A DNA stretch of 64,000 nt from positions 1-64,000 of the forward strand of contig CAZRBG010000018.1 of assembly GCA_964598225.1 (NCBI GenBank). The letters are read 5' to 3'. Source of the DNA: SG8-4 sp964598225 (lineage in GTDB: Bacteria; Planctomycetota; Phycisphaerae; Sedimentisphaerales; Anaerobacaceae). Position numbers and translations under genes: made by a program. The stretch's first letter is position 1. The number at the start of each line of letters is the position of its first letter. The notes under the pieces are model-generated. The model searched no databases, was not told where the DNA came from, and saw only the letters and a list, made by a program, of their open reading frames with translations. Below, one piece after another: positions 9,049 to 18,571 of the stretch.

Positions 9049-9423
9049 ATGAAAGCTAAGAAGAAGCATTTGATGACAGTACTGTTGGTTGCGGGATTCG
9101 TGTTCGTCGGTTTGACAATGCTCAACGGCTGCGGACAGGATGAGTCGGCACCCGAGCCGAACGAGACCACAACCGTGCACGAACACGAGCCCGGCGAGGG
9201 AGATCATGACCACGAACATTCTGGAATGGCGATGACCGACACAGCCAAAGAAGTCGCCGGGACCGAGCAGACGACTTGTCCGGTAATGGAAGGCAACAAA
9301 ATTAACAAAGAGTACTTCGTTGAATACAAGGGCAAGAAGGTATATTTCTGCTGCCCCGGCTGCGACGAAAAATTCATGGCCAACCCCGAAAAGTATATTG
9401 CAAAGTTGCCCCAGTTCAATTAG
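9049..9423 (+). CDS. His-rich lipoprotein with YHS metal-binding domain
   Basis: A 124-residue protein. A lipoprotein signal ends in the lipobox LNGC (lipidated Cys about residue 28). A short His/Glu/Asp-rich stretch (HEHEPGEGDHDHEH) follows, then a C-terminal YHS-type domain with CPVMEG and VYFCCPGCDEKF, ending NPEKYIAKLPQF. YHS domains are small modules often linked to copper and other heavy-metal handling. The gene converges on the heavy-metal RND operon, whose other members carry the same module, so an extracytoplasmic metal-binding role is likely. The start is preceded by AAAGGG about 9 bp upstream. Confidence 0.85.
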   Translation: MKAKKKHLMTVLLVAGFVFVGLTMLNGCGQDESAPEPNETTTVHEHEPGEGDHDHEHSGMAMTDTAKEVAGTEQTTCPVMEGNKINKEYFVEYKGKKVYFCCPGCDEKFMANPEKYIAKLPQFN

Positions 9424-9688
9424 TTGATTAGGCGGGTAGTCTTTGGGGGGTGGGGAAGGAGCCTTGATGCACGCCGTTTCTTTCGGGCTTTATTATCAAA
9501 TTTTCTGATACGCGAGCGGTCTTAAAGCATTAAGTCTGCTGGTGGAAAGATCGCTCGCCGGCGGGGCGTGCGGGTTTCTGCAGAGTAGTCTGAGAGATTG
9601 ACGCCATCCGGCTCACAAGCGTGGGCGGGGGTTCATGAATAGAACTGCCGCGCACGCCATAGCCGTTCTGAAGCTTGCAGCTCCATGA

Positions 9689-12600
9689 TTATTGATGTGT
9701 AACAGCACTTTCGCCTCGCGAGTGCGTCTTCAATTTGAATTCCTGAATCATGCAATAAAGTACCGGCACCACCAGCATTGTCAGGATTTCGATGGTCATG
9801 CCGCCGAAGGAGGGGATAGCCATAGGAACCATGACATCGGAACCGCGTCCCGTTGAAGTCAAGACCGGCAACAAAGCCAGTATAGTAGTGGCGGTTGTCA
9901 TCAAGCAGGCCCTGATACGGCGTTTGCCTGCCAGGACGGTGGCCTCGCGGATAGACTCTTTCGTATCGCTCTTATGATCCCTGAACGACTGCTCCAGATA
10001 CGTTCCCATCACGACACCATCATCGGAAGCTATGCCGAACAGTGCAAGAAAGCCCACCCAGACCGCCACACTCAAGTTTATCGGGTGAATCTGGAACAGG
10101 TCCCGCATATTCATGCCGAATACGTCAAAATCAAGGAACCAGGGTTGACCATAGAACCAGAGCATCAAAAACCCGCCCGACCAGGCAACCAGAATGCCGC
10201 TGAAAACTAGGCCGGTCGTAACAACCGACTTGAACTGGAAGTACAGAATCAGGAAGATTATGAACAACGCGACCGGCAGGACGACGGCAAGTGTCTTTTG
10301 CGACCTTATCTGATTCTCATAGTTGCCCGCAAATGTGTAGCTGACGCCGGGCGGCAGAGTGAACTCGCCGCTGTCGATCTTCTGCTGCAGATACCGCTGA
10401 GACTCTTCCACGACATCCACCTCGGCGTGGCCCTCTTTCATGTCGAAAAGCACGTAACCCGTGAGAAAGGTGTCTTCGCTTTTAATGACCTGGGGTCCGC
10501 GAACGTATTTGATCTCGGCAAGCTCCACAAGCGGTATCTGTGCTCCCTCTGTGCCGGGCACGAGAATTCTCTTCATACTCTCGATGTCATCCCGCAATTC
10601 CCGCTGGTATCGCACTCGCACGGGAAAGCGCTCGCGCCCCTCGACGGTATTCATTATTCTGCGGCCGCCGATCGCTATTTCGACGACGTCCTGAAAAGCC
10701 CGCATGCGCACGCCGTATCGGGCCAGGGCTTTTCTGTCGGGGACGATTTCAAGATACGGCTTTCCGACAATACGGTCGGCTATGACCGCAGAGGGCTCGA
10801 CGCTGGGAACTTCCTTCAGGAAACGCTCTATTTCGAGACCGACCTTCTCGATGGTTTCCAGATCGGGTCCTTTGACTTTAACGCCCATTGGGGCTCTCAT
10901 GCCGCTTTGAAGCATGACGATCCGGGCGGCGATGGGCTGGAGCTTCGGCGCCGATGTTGTCCCCTGGATTTCGGCTGCCTTGACTATCTCGTCCCAGATA
11001 TCGTCGGGATTCTCGATGTGGTCTCTCCACTGTCGATAAGGCCGGCCGTCGGGGTCCGGGATTAGCTCGCCGTTTTGATCCCGGACAAATTCCCGGGTCT
11101 GCTCGTCGTAACGGAATTTGATCCGGTGGCCATCCTTGTCGGTCATGTATTCCGGCTTGTAGTTGATGACCGTTTCCACCATCGATATCGGCGCCGGGTC
11201 GAGAGGCGTTTCGGCCCGGCCTATTTTGCCGACCACGGACTCGATTTCCGGTATGGCCCGAAGGGCCATATCCTGCTTGCTCAACACGTCCATCGCCTCG
11301 CCGATTGACGCATGGACCATCGTAGTGGGCATAAGCAGGTACGACCCCTCGTCCAGCGGGGGCATGAACTCCTTGCCCAGCCCGGGAAATGTCTCGGCTG
11401 CTTTCACCCAGAGAGTTGTTTCTTTGACCTTCTGTGGTTCGATGCCGACCTTGGCAGCGGCCCTCGGCACTCCTCCAAAGACTGTTTCAAAGCCCAGCCA
11501 TATCGATCCGCCCAACACCAGCAGAAGCACCGGGATCGACAAAAACGCCAGTTTATGCCGCAGGCACCATCGCAAAATGGAAGGATAGAAATGTTGGAAT
11601 ATTCTGAAAAATCCCAGAAGTCCGGCAACCAGACCGGCAATAAATATGAAGTTCTTTAAGAGTCCTCGCTCGGGACCGACAGGCTCCCAGTGTTCGCTCA
11701 GCAGGACCGCCACGAACACAACCGCCAGCAGATTCGCTGCCCACGGCGCAAATCGCAGAAATTTTTCGGGTATGTAATCCCTGGCAAGGTAGTAGAGTCC
11801 GAACAGGATAAGAATTACCCCGGCCCACCAGTTCAACAAGAAGCCGGCGGAAATCCCCACCAGAACCAGCAGTAAATGCAGGAAGTTTCGGATCTTCCTG
11901 CCGGTTAATGACGTCCTGGCGCAGAACAGCAGGTGAGCCGCTGGAGGGATGATGGTCAGAGCGACGATCACTGAAGCGATCAGGGCGAAAGTCTTTGTAA
12001 ATGCCAGAGGCTTGAAGAGTTTGCCCTCGGCGCCTATCATGGTGAATACCGGAAGGAAGCTGACAACGGTCGTCGATACAGCGGTCAGAACCGCGCTTCC
12101 CACTTCGCTTGCTGCCCTGTGGATCACCATTAGACGATTAGCCTCCGGGGGCGCCTCGTCGAGGTGGCGCAGGATGTTCTCGCATATCACTATCCCCATG
12201 TCCACCATCGTGCCGATAGCTATCGCGATGCCGGAAAGGGCAACGATATTTGCATCCACCCCGAAGAACTTCATCGCGATAAAGCACATCAAGACCGCGA
12301 TCGGCAGCAGGCCGCTGATCAGGATACTGCTTCGCAGGTGCATCACCATGAGGATGACCACGATGACCGTTATCAGGATTTCCTCGCTCAAGGCGGTTTG
12401 AAGGGTTCCGAGGGTTTCGTAAATCAGGCCCGTTCGGTCATAAAATGGGACAATATTGACCTGGCTTATGGTCGCCCACTGGGGCCGGCTTTCAAGCGGA
12501 ATCTCGCGCAAATGGTCAAGCCATGCGTCGTGATTGAGCTCTGAGCTTTTGTAACCCTCGAAGCCGTGCTCCTTTGCATAACTGCGAACCTGCTCGGTGG

Positions 12601-13672
12601 TTGTCTTCGAGAAGTCGATATGAACCTTCGACGGAAGGCCCGGGCTTATCTCGGCTATCTTCTGTTTGACATTCTTGATGACTGCCAGAGGGTTGTCGCC
12701 GTAGCGCGCGACCACTACTCCACCTACAGCCTCGGCCCCTTCCTTGTCCAGGGCTCCGCGCCTCAACGCCGGACCTTGTGTAACGGTCGCGACGTCCTTC
12801 ACGAGCACCGGGACGTTTTCGACCACTTTGACAACGCTGTCTTCGATGTCGGATAGATTCTCGATAAAGCCGACGCCGCGTATAAAGTACTCAACGCGGT
12901 TCAGCTCGATGGTCTTGGCGCCTACGTCGATATTCGAGGCCTTGACTGCGCTGTAAACATCTGCAAAACTCACTCCGTACGCTCGCATTGCATCGGGATC
13001 GACGTCGATCTGATATTCGCGCACGAAGCCTCCGACCGAGGCGACTTCGCTGACTCCGTCGGCCGCGAGAAGTCCGTAGCGGACGTACCAGTCCTGGATG
13101 GTGCGCAACTCCTCCAGGTCCCAGCCGCCTGCTGGATTACCATTGGGATCACGGCCTTCGAGAGTATACCAGTAAATCTGTCCTAAAGCGGTGGCGTCCG
13201 GCCCCAACGCAGGCTGGACCCCTTCAGGAAGTGTACCGGCGGGCAGGCTGTTCAGCTTTTCCAGAACCCGGCTGCGAGACCAGTAGAAGTCGATGTTCTC
13301 CTTGAAGATGATATAGATGGAGGAGAACCCGAAGAACGAGTAACTGCGAATGGTCTTAACTCCCGGCACGCCGAGCAGCGAGACCGTCAGCGGGTACGAT
13401 ATCTGATCCTCCACGTCCTGGGGCGAGCGCCCCATCCATTCGGTGAAGACTATCTGCTGGTTTTCACCAATATCCGGGATCGCATCCACCGGCACAGGTC
13501 TGCGCATCAAACCGGATACTTCCCAGTCAAACGGAGCAACTATTATGCCCCAGCCTACGGCGAACAAGAGCACCAATACGACTACAAGTTTGTTCTTCAG
13601 GCAGAAAAGAAGGAGTCTGCCCATCAGAGATTTCTGCTCTGTTGTCATTTCTTCAAACGAAGATTCGCTCAT
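9689..13672 (-). CDS. CusA/CzcA-family heavy-metal RND efflux pump
   Basis: The inner-membrane proton-driven pump of a tripartite exporter. The 1327-residue protein has the HME-RND N-terminus (PVDAIPDIGENQQIVFTEW), the TM4 proton-relay segment AIAIGTMVDMGIVICEN, the periplasmic MRAPMGVKVKG segment typical of CusA, and late transmembrane helices with ASDDGVVMGTYLEQ. It is about 280 residues longer than CusA. Much of the excess is a hydrophobic block at about residues 583-695, which could add four or more membrane helices within the first half. The gene is 1 bp from the adaptor gene upstream. HMBD and YHS proteins nearby favour Cu or Ag as substrate, but this is inferred. Confidence 0.92.
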   Translation of the reverse strand: MSESSFEEMTTEQKSLMGRLLLFCLKNKLVVVLVLLFAVGWGIIVAPFDWEVSGLMRRPVPVDAIPDIGENQQIVFTEWMGRSPQDVEDQISYPLTVSLLGVPGVKTIRSYSFFGFSSIYIIFKENIDFYWSRSRVLEKLNSLPAGTLPEGVQPALGPDATALGQIYWYTLEGRDPNGNPAGGWDLEELRTIQDWYVRYGLLAADGVSEVASVGGFVREYQIDVDPDAMRAYGVSFADVYSAVKASNIDVGAKTIELNRVEYFIRGVGFIENLSDIEDSVVKVVENVPVLVKDVATVTQGPALRRGALDKEGAEAVGGVVVARYGDNPLAVIKNVKQKIAEISPGLPSKVHIDFSKTTTEQVRSYAKEHGFEGYKSSELNHDAWLDHLREIPLESRPQWATISQVNIVPFYDRTGLIYETLGTLQTALSEEILITVIVVILMVMHLRSSILISGLLPIAVLMCFIAMKFFGVDANIVALSGIAIAIGTMVDMGIVICENILRHLDEAPPEANRLMVIHRAASEVGSAVLTAVSTTVVSFLPVFTMIGAEGKLFKPLAFTKTFALIASVIVALTIIPPAAHLLFCARTSLTGRKIRNFLHLLLVLVGISAGFLLNWWAGVILILFGLYYLARDYIPEKFLRFAPWAANLLAVVFVAVLLSEHWEPVGPERGLLKNFIFIAGLVAGLLGFFRIFQHFYPSILRWCLRHKLAFLSIPVLLLVLGGSIWLGFETVFGGVPRAAAKVGIEPQKVKETTLWVKAAETFPGLGKEFMPPLDEGSYLLMPTTMVHASIGEAMDVLSKQDMALRAIPEIESVVGKIGRAETPLDPAPISMVETVINYKPEYMTDKDGHRIKFRYDEQTREFVRDQNGELIPDPDGRPYRQWRDHIENPDDIWDEIVKAAEIQGTTSAPKLQPIAARIVMLQSGMRAPMGVKVKGPDLETIEKVGLEIERFLKEVPSVEPSAVIADRIVGKPYLEIVPDRKALARYGVRMRAFQDVVEIAIGGRRIMNTVEGRERFPVRVRYQRELRDDIESMKRILVPGTEGAQIPLVELAEIKYVRGPQVIKSEDTFLTGYVLFDMKEGHAEVDVVEESQRYLQQKIDSGEFTLPPGVSYTFAGNYENQIRSQKTLAVVLPVALFIIFLILYFQFKSVVTTGLVFSGILVAWSGGFLMLWFYGQPWFLDFDVFGMNMRDLFQIHPINLSVAVWVGFLALFGIASDDGVVMGTYLEQSFRDHKSDTKESIREATVLAGKRRIRACLMTTATTILALLPVLTSTGRGSDVMVPMAIPSFGGMTIEILTMLVVPVLYCMIQEFKLKTHSRGESAVTHQ

Positions 13673-13673
13673 G

Positions 13674-16007
13674 TCAGTTGTCTTTCTCTTGCCAGATTGC
13701 CTTTACACCGATCACCTCTTCGACGCCGCCGCATCGAAGCATCTGATCTCCGAAATACGGATTGAGCGTCTTATCGTCCGGTTGGAGCCAACTGGCGCCC
13801 GTGTTGTCGAATGCCATCGGGCAGTGAATCAAATAGACCGGCCCCTGCAGGACCGAGCCGAAACGTCTTACCGTCTCGGCCGTCTGCTGCGAGAGACGGT
13901 GGAAGTGCTCGCGCTGCGATTTGATGTCCTCGGTGCCGGCGATCTCAGTAAGTACAGCCTGAAGTTCAGCGGAAGCGTCCATCCACTGTTCGTGAACTTC
14001 ACCGGTCAACAATCCCATGTCCACCGCTTTGAGCGTTTCGAGTGACGCGCGCGCTGCATTGGCTGCGGATGCCGCCGAATCATCGGCAAGTGCCTTGTGA
14101 ATGTTGAAGTACCCTTCCAGGACCGTCGCCAACTGGCCCTTGAACCGGCTGTCGACAGGCGTTCGCGGCAGGGCTAGCTCCTCTTCTGTAACACCGAACT
14201 CCGACTTTACGGTATTGAGTGTCTCGGACAAAGCAACGCCCATTTCTTCGGCATCTTCAAGTGTCTCGGCTGTTTTGCCCTCGACGGCGTCATTTGTGAG
14301 TCTCATCGAAAGTTCCATCCACAGCTTATGCGGACGCCCGGTTAGTTGTTCCATGTCCACATTCTTGACGGCTCGTTCAACTTCTGCGAACGCGCCCCGG
14401 AGGGCTGCAAGATCTTCACCGGCGGCGACCGCCTGCACTTTCCTGCCGGCAGCCACAACCGCCTTGAGCTGATATTCGAACAAAGCGGGAAGATCCGCAG
14501 CCGTCGTCCCCTCGTCGTGCACACCGCCGGCTCCCACTCCTTCGGGAGTCATCATACTCGGCTTGGCCATGATCTGAAGACTGCTGTCGATCTTGAAATT
14601 GCCGTTGACCACAACCTGCTCGCCCTCTTTCAGGCTGCTTCGCACCAGATAGTAGTCACCGGCGCGAGGTCCGAGCACTATCTCCCGCCCCTCGAACGTA
14701 GGCTTCTCGGTGTCGGGCACCTGCACGTAAACGATAGCTCGCGTACCGGTAATCAGAGCCGCCGATACCGGTATTACCAGCGGTTTCTCAACCGTGTTCG
14801 GATCATCGGTGACGTAGCCAAGAGACTTGGTCGTGACCAGAGGCATTTCACAGATGTCGCACGTGCCGGCTTGCGGCTTGATGACCTCCGGATGCATCGG
14901 GCATATCCATTTGCCTGCAAGCGACGCTTCCATGATCCGACCTCCTGCGGCTACGTTGGCCTCGACCGTCGCCTTGACAAACATACCGGGTTTCAGCTTG
15001 CCGTTCGGATTGGGAACGTTAACTCGGATTTTTACCGTCCGGGTTCTTTCGTTCAAAATCGGATCGATGAAACTAATCGTGCCCCTGAAGACTTCGCCGG
15101 GATGCGAGACGGTCGTGAACTCCACTTGCTGTCCGTAACGCAGCCATTCCAGGTCCGACTCGTAGGCGTCCATCTTCACCCATACCTGCGACAGATCGGC
15201 GATGGTATATATCTGAGTGCCCGTCTCGACGTACATTCCCTCGAGCGCGTTTTTGTGAATCACTATGCCGCTCGAAGGCGCATAGATCGTCATGTGGTCC
15301 TGAACCTTGCCGGTTCTTTCGATCTGTTCGATCTGTTCGGGCTTGAGTCCCCACAATCTCAGCTTCTCGCGGGCGGCGGTTACGGTGGACTGGGTCATAT
15401 CCCGCATAACGCCCAGTTTGGTTTTCTCGACGTTCTTGACGGCCTGGAGCGCCTGGAGAAGCTCTTCCTGGGCGCTGATCAGTTCCGGGCTGTACAGATA
15501 GACCATGTGGTCGCCCTTCTTGACCGGCAGCCCCGTGTAATCCACGTAAAGCCGATCCAGTCTGCCGGGAAGCCACGCAGTTATGTACTCGAGCCTGGTT
15601 TCGTCATAATCGACCTTACCTACCATGCGCACAATGGCCGGTACGAATTTGCGTTCGACCGGAGCAGTCTGGATATCCATCAATTTCTGTGCATTTTCGC
15701 TTACGGTCAACTGGCGCATCGTTCCCGTGGTATCCCCCATTGACACAGGTACCAGATCCATATTGCAAATAGGGCACAAGCCGGGCTCATAACGTCTGAT
15801 CTGCGGATGCATCGAGCAGGTCCAAACCTCGACCTGGTCTTGTGTCTCGGTTTCAGCGGCAACTTCCGTCGGGGTCGCTTCCGACGAACCGCCTCTCCGG
15901 CCCAGCCAGAAACCGACCGCCAGCACAACCACCAAAGCGATCAGAATGGCCGGTTTGCCGGTCAATTTCGAATATCTTCTCGAACTCTTATCTTTGTGAG
16001 CTTTCAT
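13674..16007 (-). CDS. RND periplasmic adaptor with two heavy-metal-binding domains and DUF3347-like repeats
   Basis: The CusB-type membrane fusion protein that links pump to outer-membrane channel. The 777 residues contain an N-terminal membrane anchor (about 18-36), then a heavy-metal-binding module with C64, H67, C78 and C81 (TCSMHPQ...LCPICNMDLVP). The adaptor barrel and lipoyl segments follow (LYSPELISAQEELLQA; GIVIHKNALEGMYV). A second metal module is inserted near residue 360 (ICPMHPE...CDICEMPLV). The C-terminal 270 residues hold two DUF3347-like helical repeats, the last with VYLIHCPMAF and YFGDQMLRCG. Such extra metal modules are common in Cu/Ag-type adaptors. It is immediately upstream of the pump gene. 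Confidence 0.9.
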   Translation of the reverse strand: MKAHKDKSSRRYSKLTGKPAILIALVVVLAVGFWLGRRGGSSEATPTEVAAETETQDQVEVWTCSMHPQIRRYEPGLCPICNMDLVPVSMGDTTGTMRQLTVSENAQKLMDIQTAPVERKFVPAIVRMVGKVDYDETRLEYITAWLPGRLDRLYVDYTGLPVKKGDHMVYLYSPELISAQEELLQALQAVKNVEKTKLGVMRDMTQSTVTAAREKLRLWGLKPEQIEQIERTGKVQDHMTIYAPSSGIVIHKNALEGMYVETGTQIYTIADLSQVWVKMDAYESDLEWLRYGQQVEFTTVSHPGEVFRGTISFIDPILNERTRTVKIRVNVPNPNGKLKPGMFVKATVEANVAAGGRIMEASLAGKWICPMHPEVIKPQAGTCDICEMPLVTTKSLGYVTDDPNTVEKPLVIPVSAALITGTRAIVYVQVPDTEKPTFEGREIVLGPRAGDYYLVRSSLKEGEQVVVNGNFKIDSSLQIMAKPSMMTPEGVGAGGVHDEGTTAADLPALFEYQLKAVVAAGRKVQAVAAGEDLAALRGAFAEVERAVKNVDMEQLTGRPHKLWMELSMRLTNDAVEGKTAETLEDAEEMGVALSETLNTVKSEFGVTEEELALPRTPVDSRFKGQLATVLEGYFNIHKALADDSAASAANAARASLETLKAVDMGLLTGEVHEQWMDASAELQAVLTEIAGTEDIKSQREHFHRLSQQTAETVRRFGSVLQGPVYLIHCPMAFDNTGASWLQPDDKTLNPYFGDQMLRCGGVEEVIGVKAIWQEKDN

Positions 16008-16201
16008 ATTCCAATCCCCACAATTCGTGAGCTATCAATACCAAACTTAAATGTATCATTCCAAGAATCAGTCCGGCCCGGATGTTCGCCCTGCTTGGAC
16101 TATCCCGCCCACTGACGGCTTTGGGTAAAATTACATCAAAACTTACTCGTCCGATGAACTCAAGCCTCCGCAACTCTATTGCTAACGTTTGAGACCCTAT
16201 A

Positions 16202-17584
16202 TTAGTTCCCTTCTCGCGGAATTTTTCCACCCACAAGCATTTCCAGCTTAGACAGGCTCTGTGCGTGGTCTGCCAGAGCACGCTCGTATGCCAGGGCGAA
16301 TTCCAGATAGATTCTCTGAGCATCGATCAAATCTGTGAAACTCTCGGTCGCAGCGAGGTAGCCTGATTCGGTAACCTTCAGTGATTCCCGCGCCTTGGGC
16401 AGGAGTGCATTGCCATACAAGTCGATCTTGCGCCCGGCATCTCTGAAACGGTACGAAGCCATCTTTAATTCCGAGCTGAGGGAGTTACTCTTCTGCGTTT
16501 TGTCCTGCCGGGCGGCGTAATACCGGGCCTGAGCCTCCCGCACACCCGCACCATACTTGTCCCGCCAAATCGGCAGGTTCAGAGATATCATGCCAATAAC
16601 CGGATCTTTTCCGTTGTCGCGCGGATTGCCCACAGGGGAAGTGTCGGTGTCGACGTAATCCAAACCGACATTTAAATCCGGGTAGTAGTCCTTTTTGGCC
16701 AGCTCAATCGCCCGCCGGGTTCGACTTATCTCGGAATCCAGTGCTTCGAGTTCCGGATTTTCAGCCGCAAGCTGATCGAGCAGCTTCTCGTCAACTACGT
16801 TCACTTCCTCGATGGCGATCTCGCCGGGCCAAGGGATTTCGGCTCCGGCCGGCCTGTTCAGGGCCGCGTTGAGCCTGGCGACTATGGGCCGGCGCAGATC
16901 GAGCAGCGTCTGGTAACGATCTTCGAGCTTGCCGATTTCAACCTGGGCTCTGACAACGTCGGGGTGTGTGGCCGCGGCGGTCTTGTACCGGCTTCGCGCC
17001 ACGCTCTCCAGATGTTTGACCAGACTGATGTTCTCTTCGGTTACCGAGACGCTTTGCGCCAGGTAATAATATTCATAATATGCGTCCTTGACCTCGAAGA
17101 ACAGCTTAAGTTTTGCCGCTTCGTATCGCTTGCGGGCGGCGTTCGCGGCTTCGGCCGCAACGTCGCCGCGAAGCCTGAGCTTGCCGAACCAGGGAAAGGC
17201 CTGCGAGATGCCGAAACCATGCCGCTGCGGACCGACGCGGGTTTCCACCTCTCTGATATAATAGCGATAATTGAATTTCGGGTCCGGCAACGCTGAGACC
17301 TGAGGTATCCTCTCCAGCGCCGCTTTCCAGCGGTTGAAGGCCGCCTCGAGGCCCGGGTTGTTCAAGGCCGCGTAGGTAAGGTAGTCCGACAGCGTGGATG
17401 ATTCATTAAGTTTCGGCAACGTTTCTTCACGCGCTATACCTGCCGCAGTGGGCGAATTGGGTGCGAACCGCCGGCTTGTTAAGTTATGACTATCCACTTC
17501 GTATCCGTTCTGCTCGGATGCACAACTCAGAGTGAACGCAAGAACGACCACCGCAAACAATGCGCTTGTTCTATATTTGTCCAT
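16202..17584 (-). CDS. TolC-family outer-membrane efflux lipoprotein
   Basis: The outer-membrane channel of the tripartite metal exporter. The 460-residue protein has a signal with a lipobox-like LSCA near residue 21, then the two long alpha-helical repeats of the family. The first includes ALNNPGLEAAFNRWKAALERI and the second ENPELEALDSEISRTRRAIELA with YYPDLNVGLDY. It lies 194 bp upstream of the adaptor gene in the same direction, so it is probably the first gene of the pump operon. Its length is normal for CusC-type proteins. Confidence 0.9.
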   Translation of the reverse strand: MDKYRTSALFAVVVLAFTLSCASEQNGYEVDSHNLTSRRFAPNSPTAAGIAREETLPKLNESSTLSDYLTYAALNNPGLEAAFNRWKAALERIPQVSALPDPKFNYRYYIREVETRVGPQRHGFGISQAFPWFGKLRLRGDVAAEAANAARKRYEAAKLKLFFEVKDAYYEYYYLAQSVSVTEENISLVKHLESVARSRYKTAAATHPDVVRAQVEIGKLEDRYQTLLDLRRPIVARLNAALNRPAGAEIPWPGEIAIEEVNVVDEKLLDQLAAENPELEALDSEISRTRRAIELAKKDYYPDLNVGLDYVDTDTSPVGNPRDNGKDPVIGMISLNLPIWRDKYGAGVREAQARYYAARQDKTQKSNSLSSELKMASYRFRDAGRKIDLYGNALLPKARESLKVTESGYLAATESFTDLIDAQRIYLEFALAYERALADHAQSLSKLEMLVGGKIPREGN

Positions 17585-17783
17585 CTACCATACCTGCCAA
17601 AATGAAGTCGGAATCCGCCAAAATATAGTCTTCACTATGATATGCCTGCATACTTCAAGCCGTCAACTTTATTCTGTTTTTTGGTCCGGAGCTTGCAGGG
17701 CCGGGAAGCCGAATATGATTTCCCAGCCCTGCAATTGCCTAAAGCAGCGAGTTCTATAAACGCACAAATGTTTCGCTCCAAAA

Positions 17784-18386
17784 CTATTGCTTCGACGCCG
17801 GCACAAGCTTCATGTTGCACAACGGGCACAAACCCGGCTCGGGCACCTTAAACTGTGGATGCATAGAGCAAGTCCAGACTTCTTGAGACGCCGGCTTTGC
17901 CTTTGCCAGTTTTGCGCTCTTCTGTGCATCGGTGAGCTTGTCCCAACGTTCAGGACATCCGCCACAACAGAAAGCAACATTTCCATCTTTATACTCTCGT
18001 GTCAGATCCTCCTTAACCTTTGCCGGATCGATCGGCGTGCCCATTATGGGACAGGCGCCGTTTGCGAATTGCGGCACGTGTTTGTCGAGAGCTGCGTGGA
18101 TTGCGAGTAGCATATTCTGCGCTTTGTTAAGCTCCGCCATGACGGCGCTTTTGTCGCCGGACGCCGAAGCTTTTTTGGCCTCATTAATTGTTTTCATAAC
18201 CATCGGGATATGTTTGGAGTGTATCTTCCCGAGACCTAACGAATCGGCGTTATCGGCTTGTTTCATGCTCGTATGGCCGCTGTGACCCGAGCCATGACCG
18301 GCCTGCGCCAGAGCGAGGGGAAGGATTGAAACCGCCACTGCAAACGCGCCCGTGACAACAACTGTTACTAACATCTTTCTGTTCAT
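17784..18386 (-). CDS. Exported YHS plus heavy-metal-binding-domain protein
   Basis: A 200-residue protein with a signal peptide (ends about ALAQA), a His-rich segment (GHGSGHSGHTSM) and a helical middle region. Then comes a YHS-like module (CPIMGTPID...VAFCCGGCPERWDKL), and the C-terminus carries a heavy-metal-binding module with TCSMHPQ and LCPLCNMKLVP, nearly the same as in the RND adaptor. AGGAGA lies 7 bp before the ATG. It is probably a periplasmic metal chaperone or sensor for the neighbouring efflux pump. The pairing of both modules in one small protein supports that, but the function is inferred. Confidence 0.85.
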   Translation of the reverse strand: MNRKMLVTVVVTGAFAVAVSILPLALAQAGHGSGHSGHTSMKQADNADSLGLGKIHSKHIPMVMKTINEAKKASASGDKSAVMAELNKAQNMLLAIHAALDKHVPQFANGACPIMGTPIDPAKVKEDLTREYKDGNVAFCCGGCPERWDKLTDAQKSAKLAKAKPASQEVWTCSMHPQFKVPEPGLCPLCNMKLVPASKQ

Positions 18387-18571
18387 CTTTCGTTCTCCTA
18401 ACTAAACTAAAACTACATCTGTTCCGAAACCGGAGACTATCGCTCTCCACTACAATCGACTTTTTGAAGAAATATCACAATTCTCGAAATCTCAACTCTG
18501 ATTTTCTACGCCTTATATCAACCGATGTCCCCCGTCAATACGCCCGGTTAAGACTTGTGTGCGTAACGAAT

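Noticed and set aside
9424..9688. Possible tRNA or structured RNA in the gap before the RND gene
   Set aside because: The region has GC-rich inverted segments (for example GCGAGCG/CGCTCGC) but no cloverleaf, TTCGA loop or CCA end that I can support.
14346..15743. 465-residue plus-strand frame opposite the RND adaptor gene
   Set aside because: It is antisense to a clear adaptor with metal-binding motifs, and its composition shows no domain.
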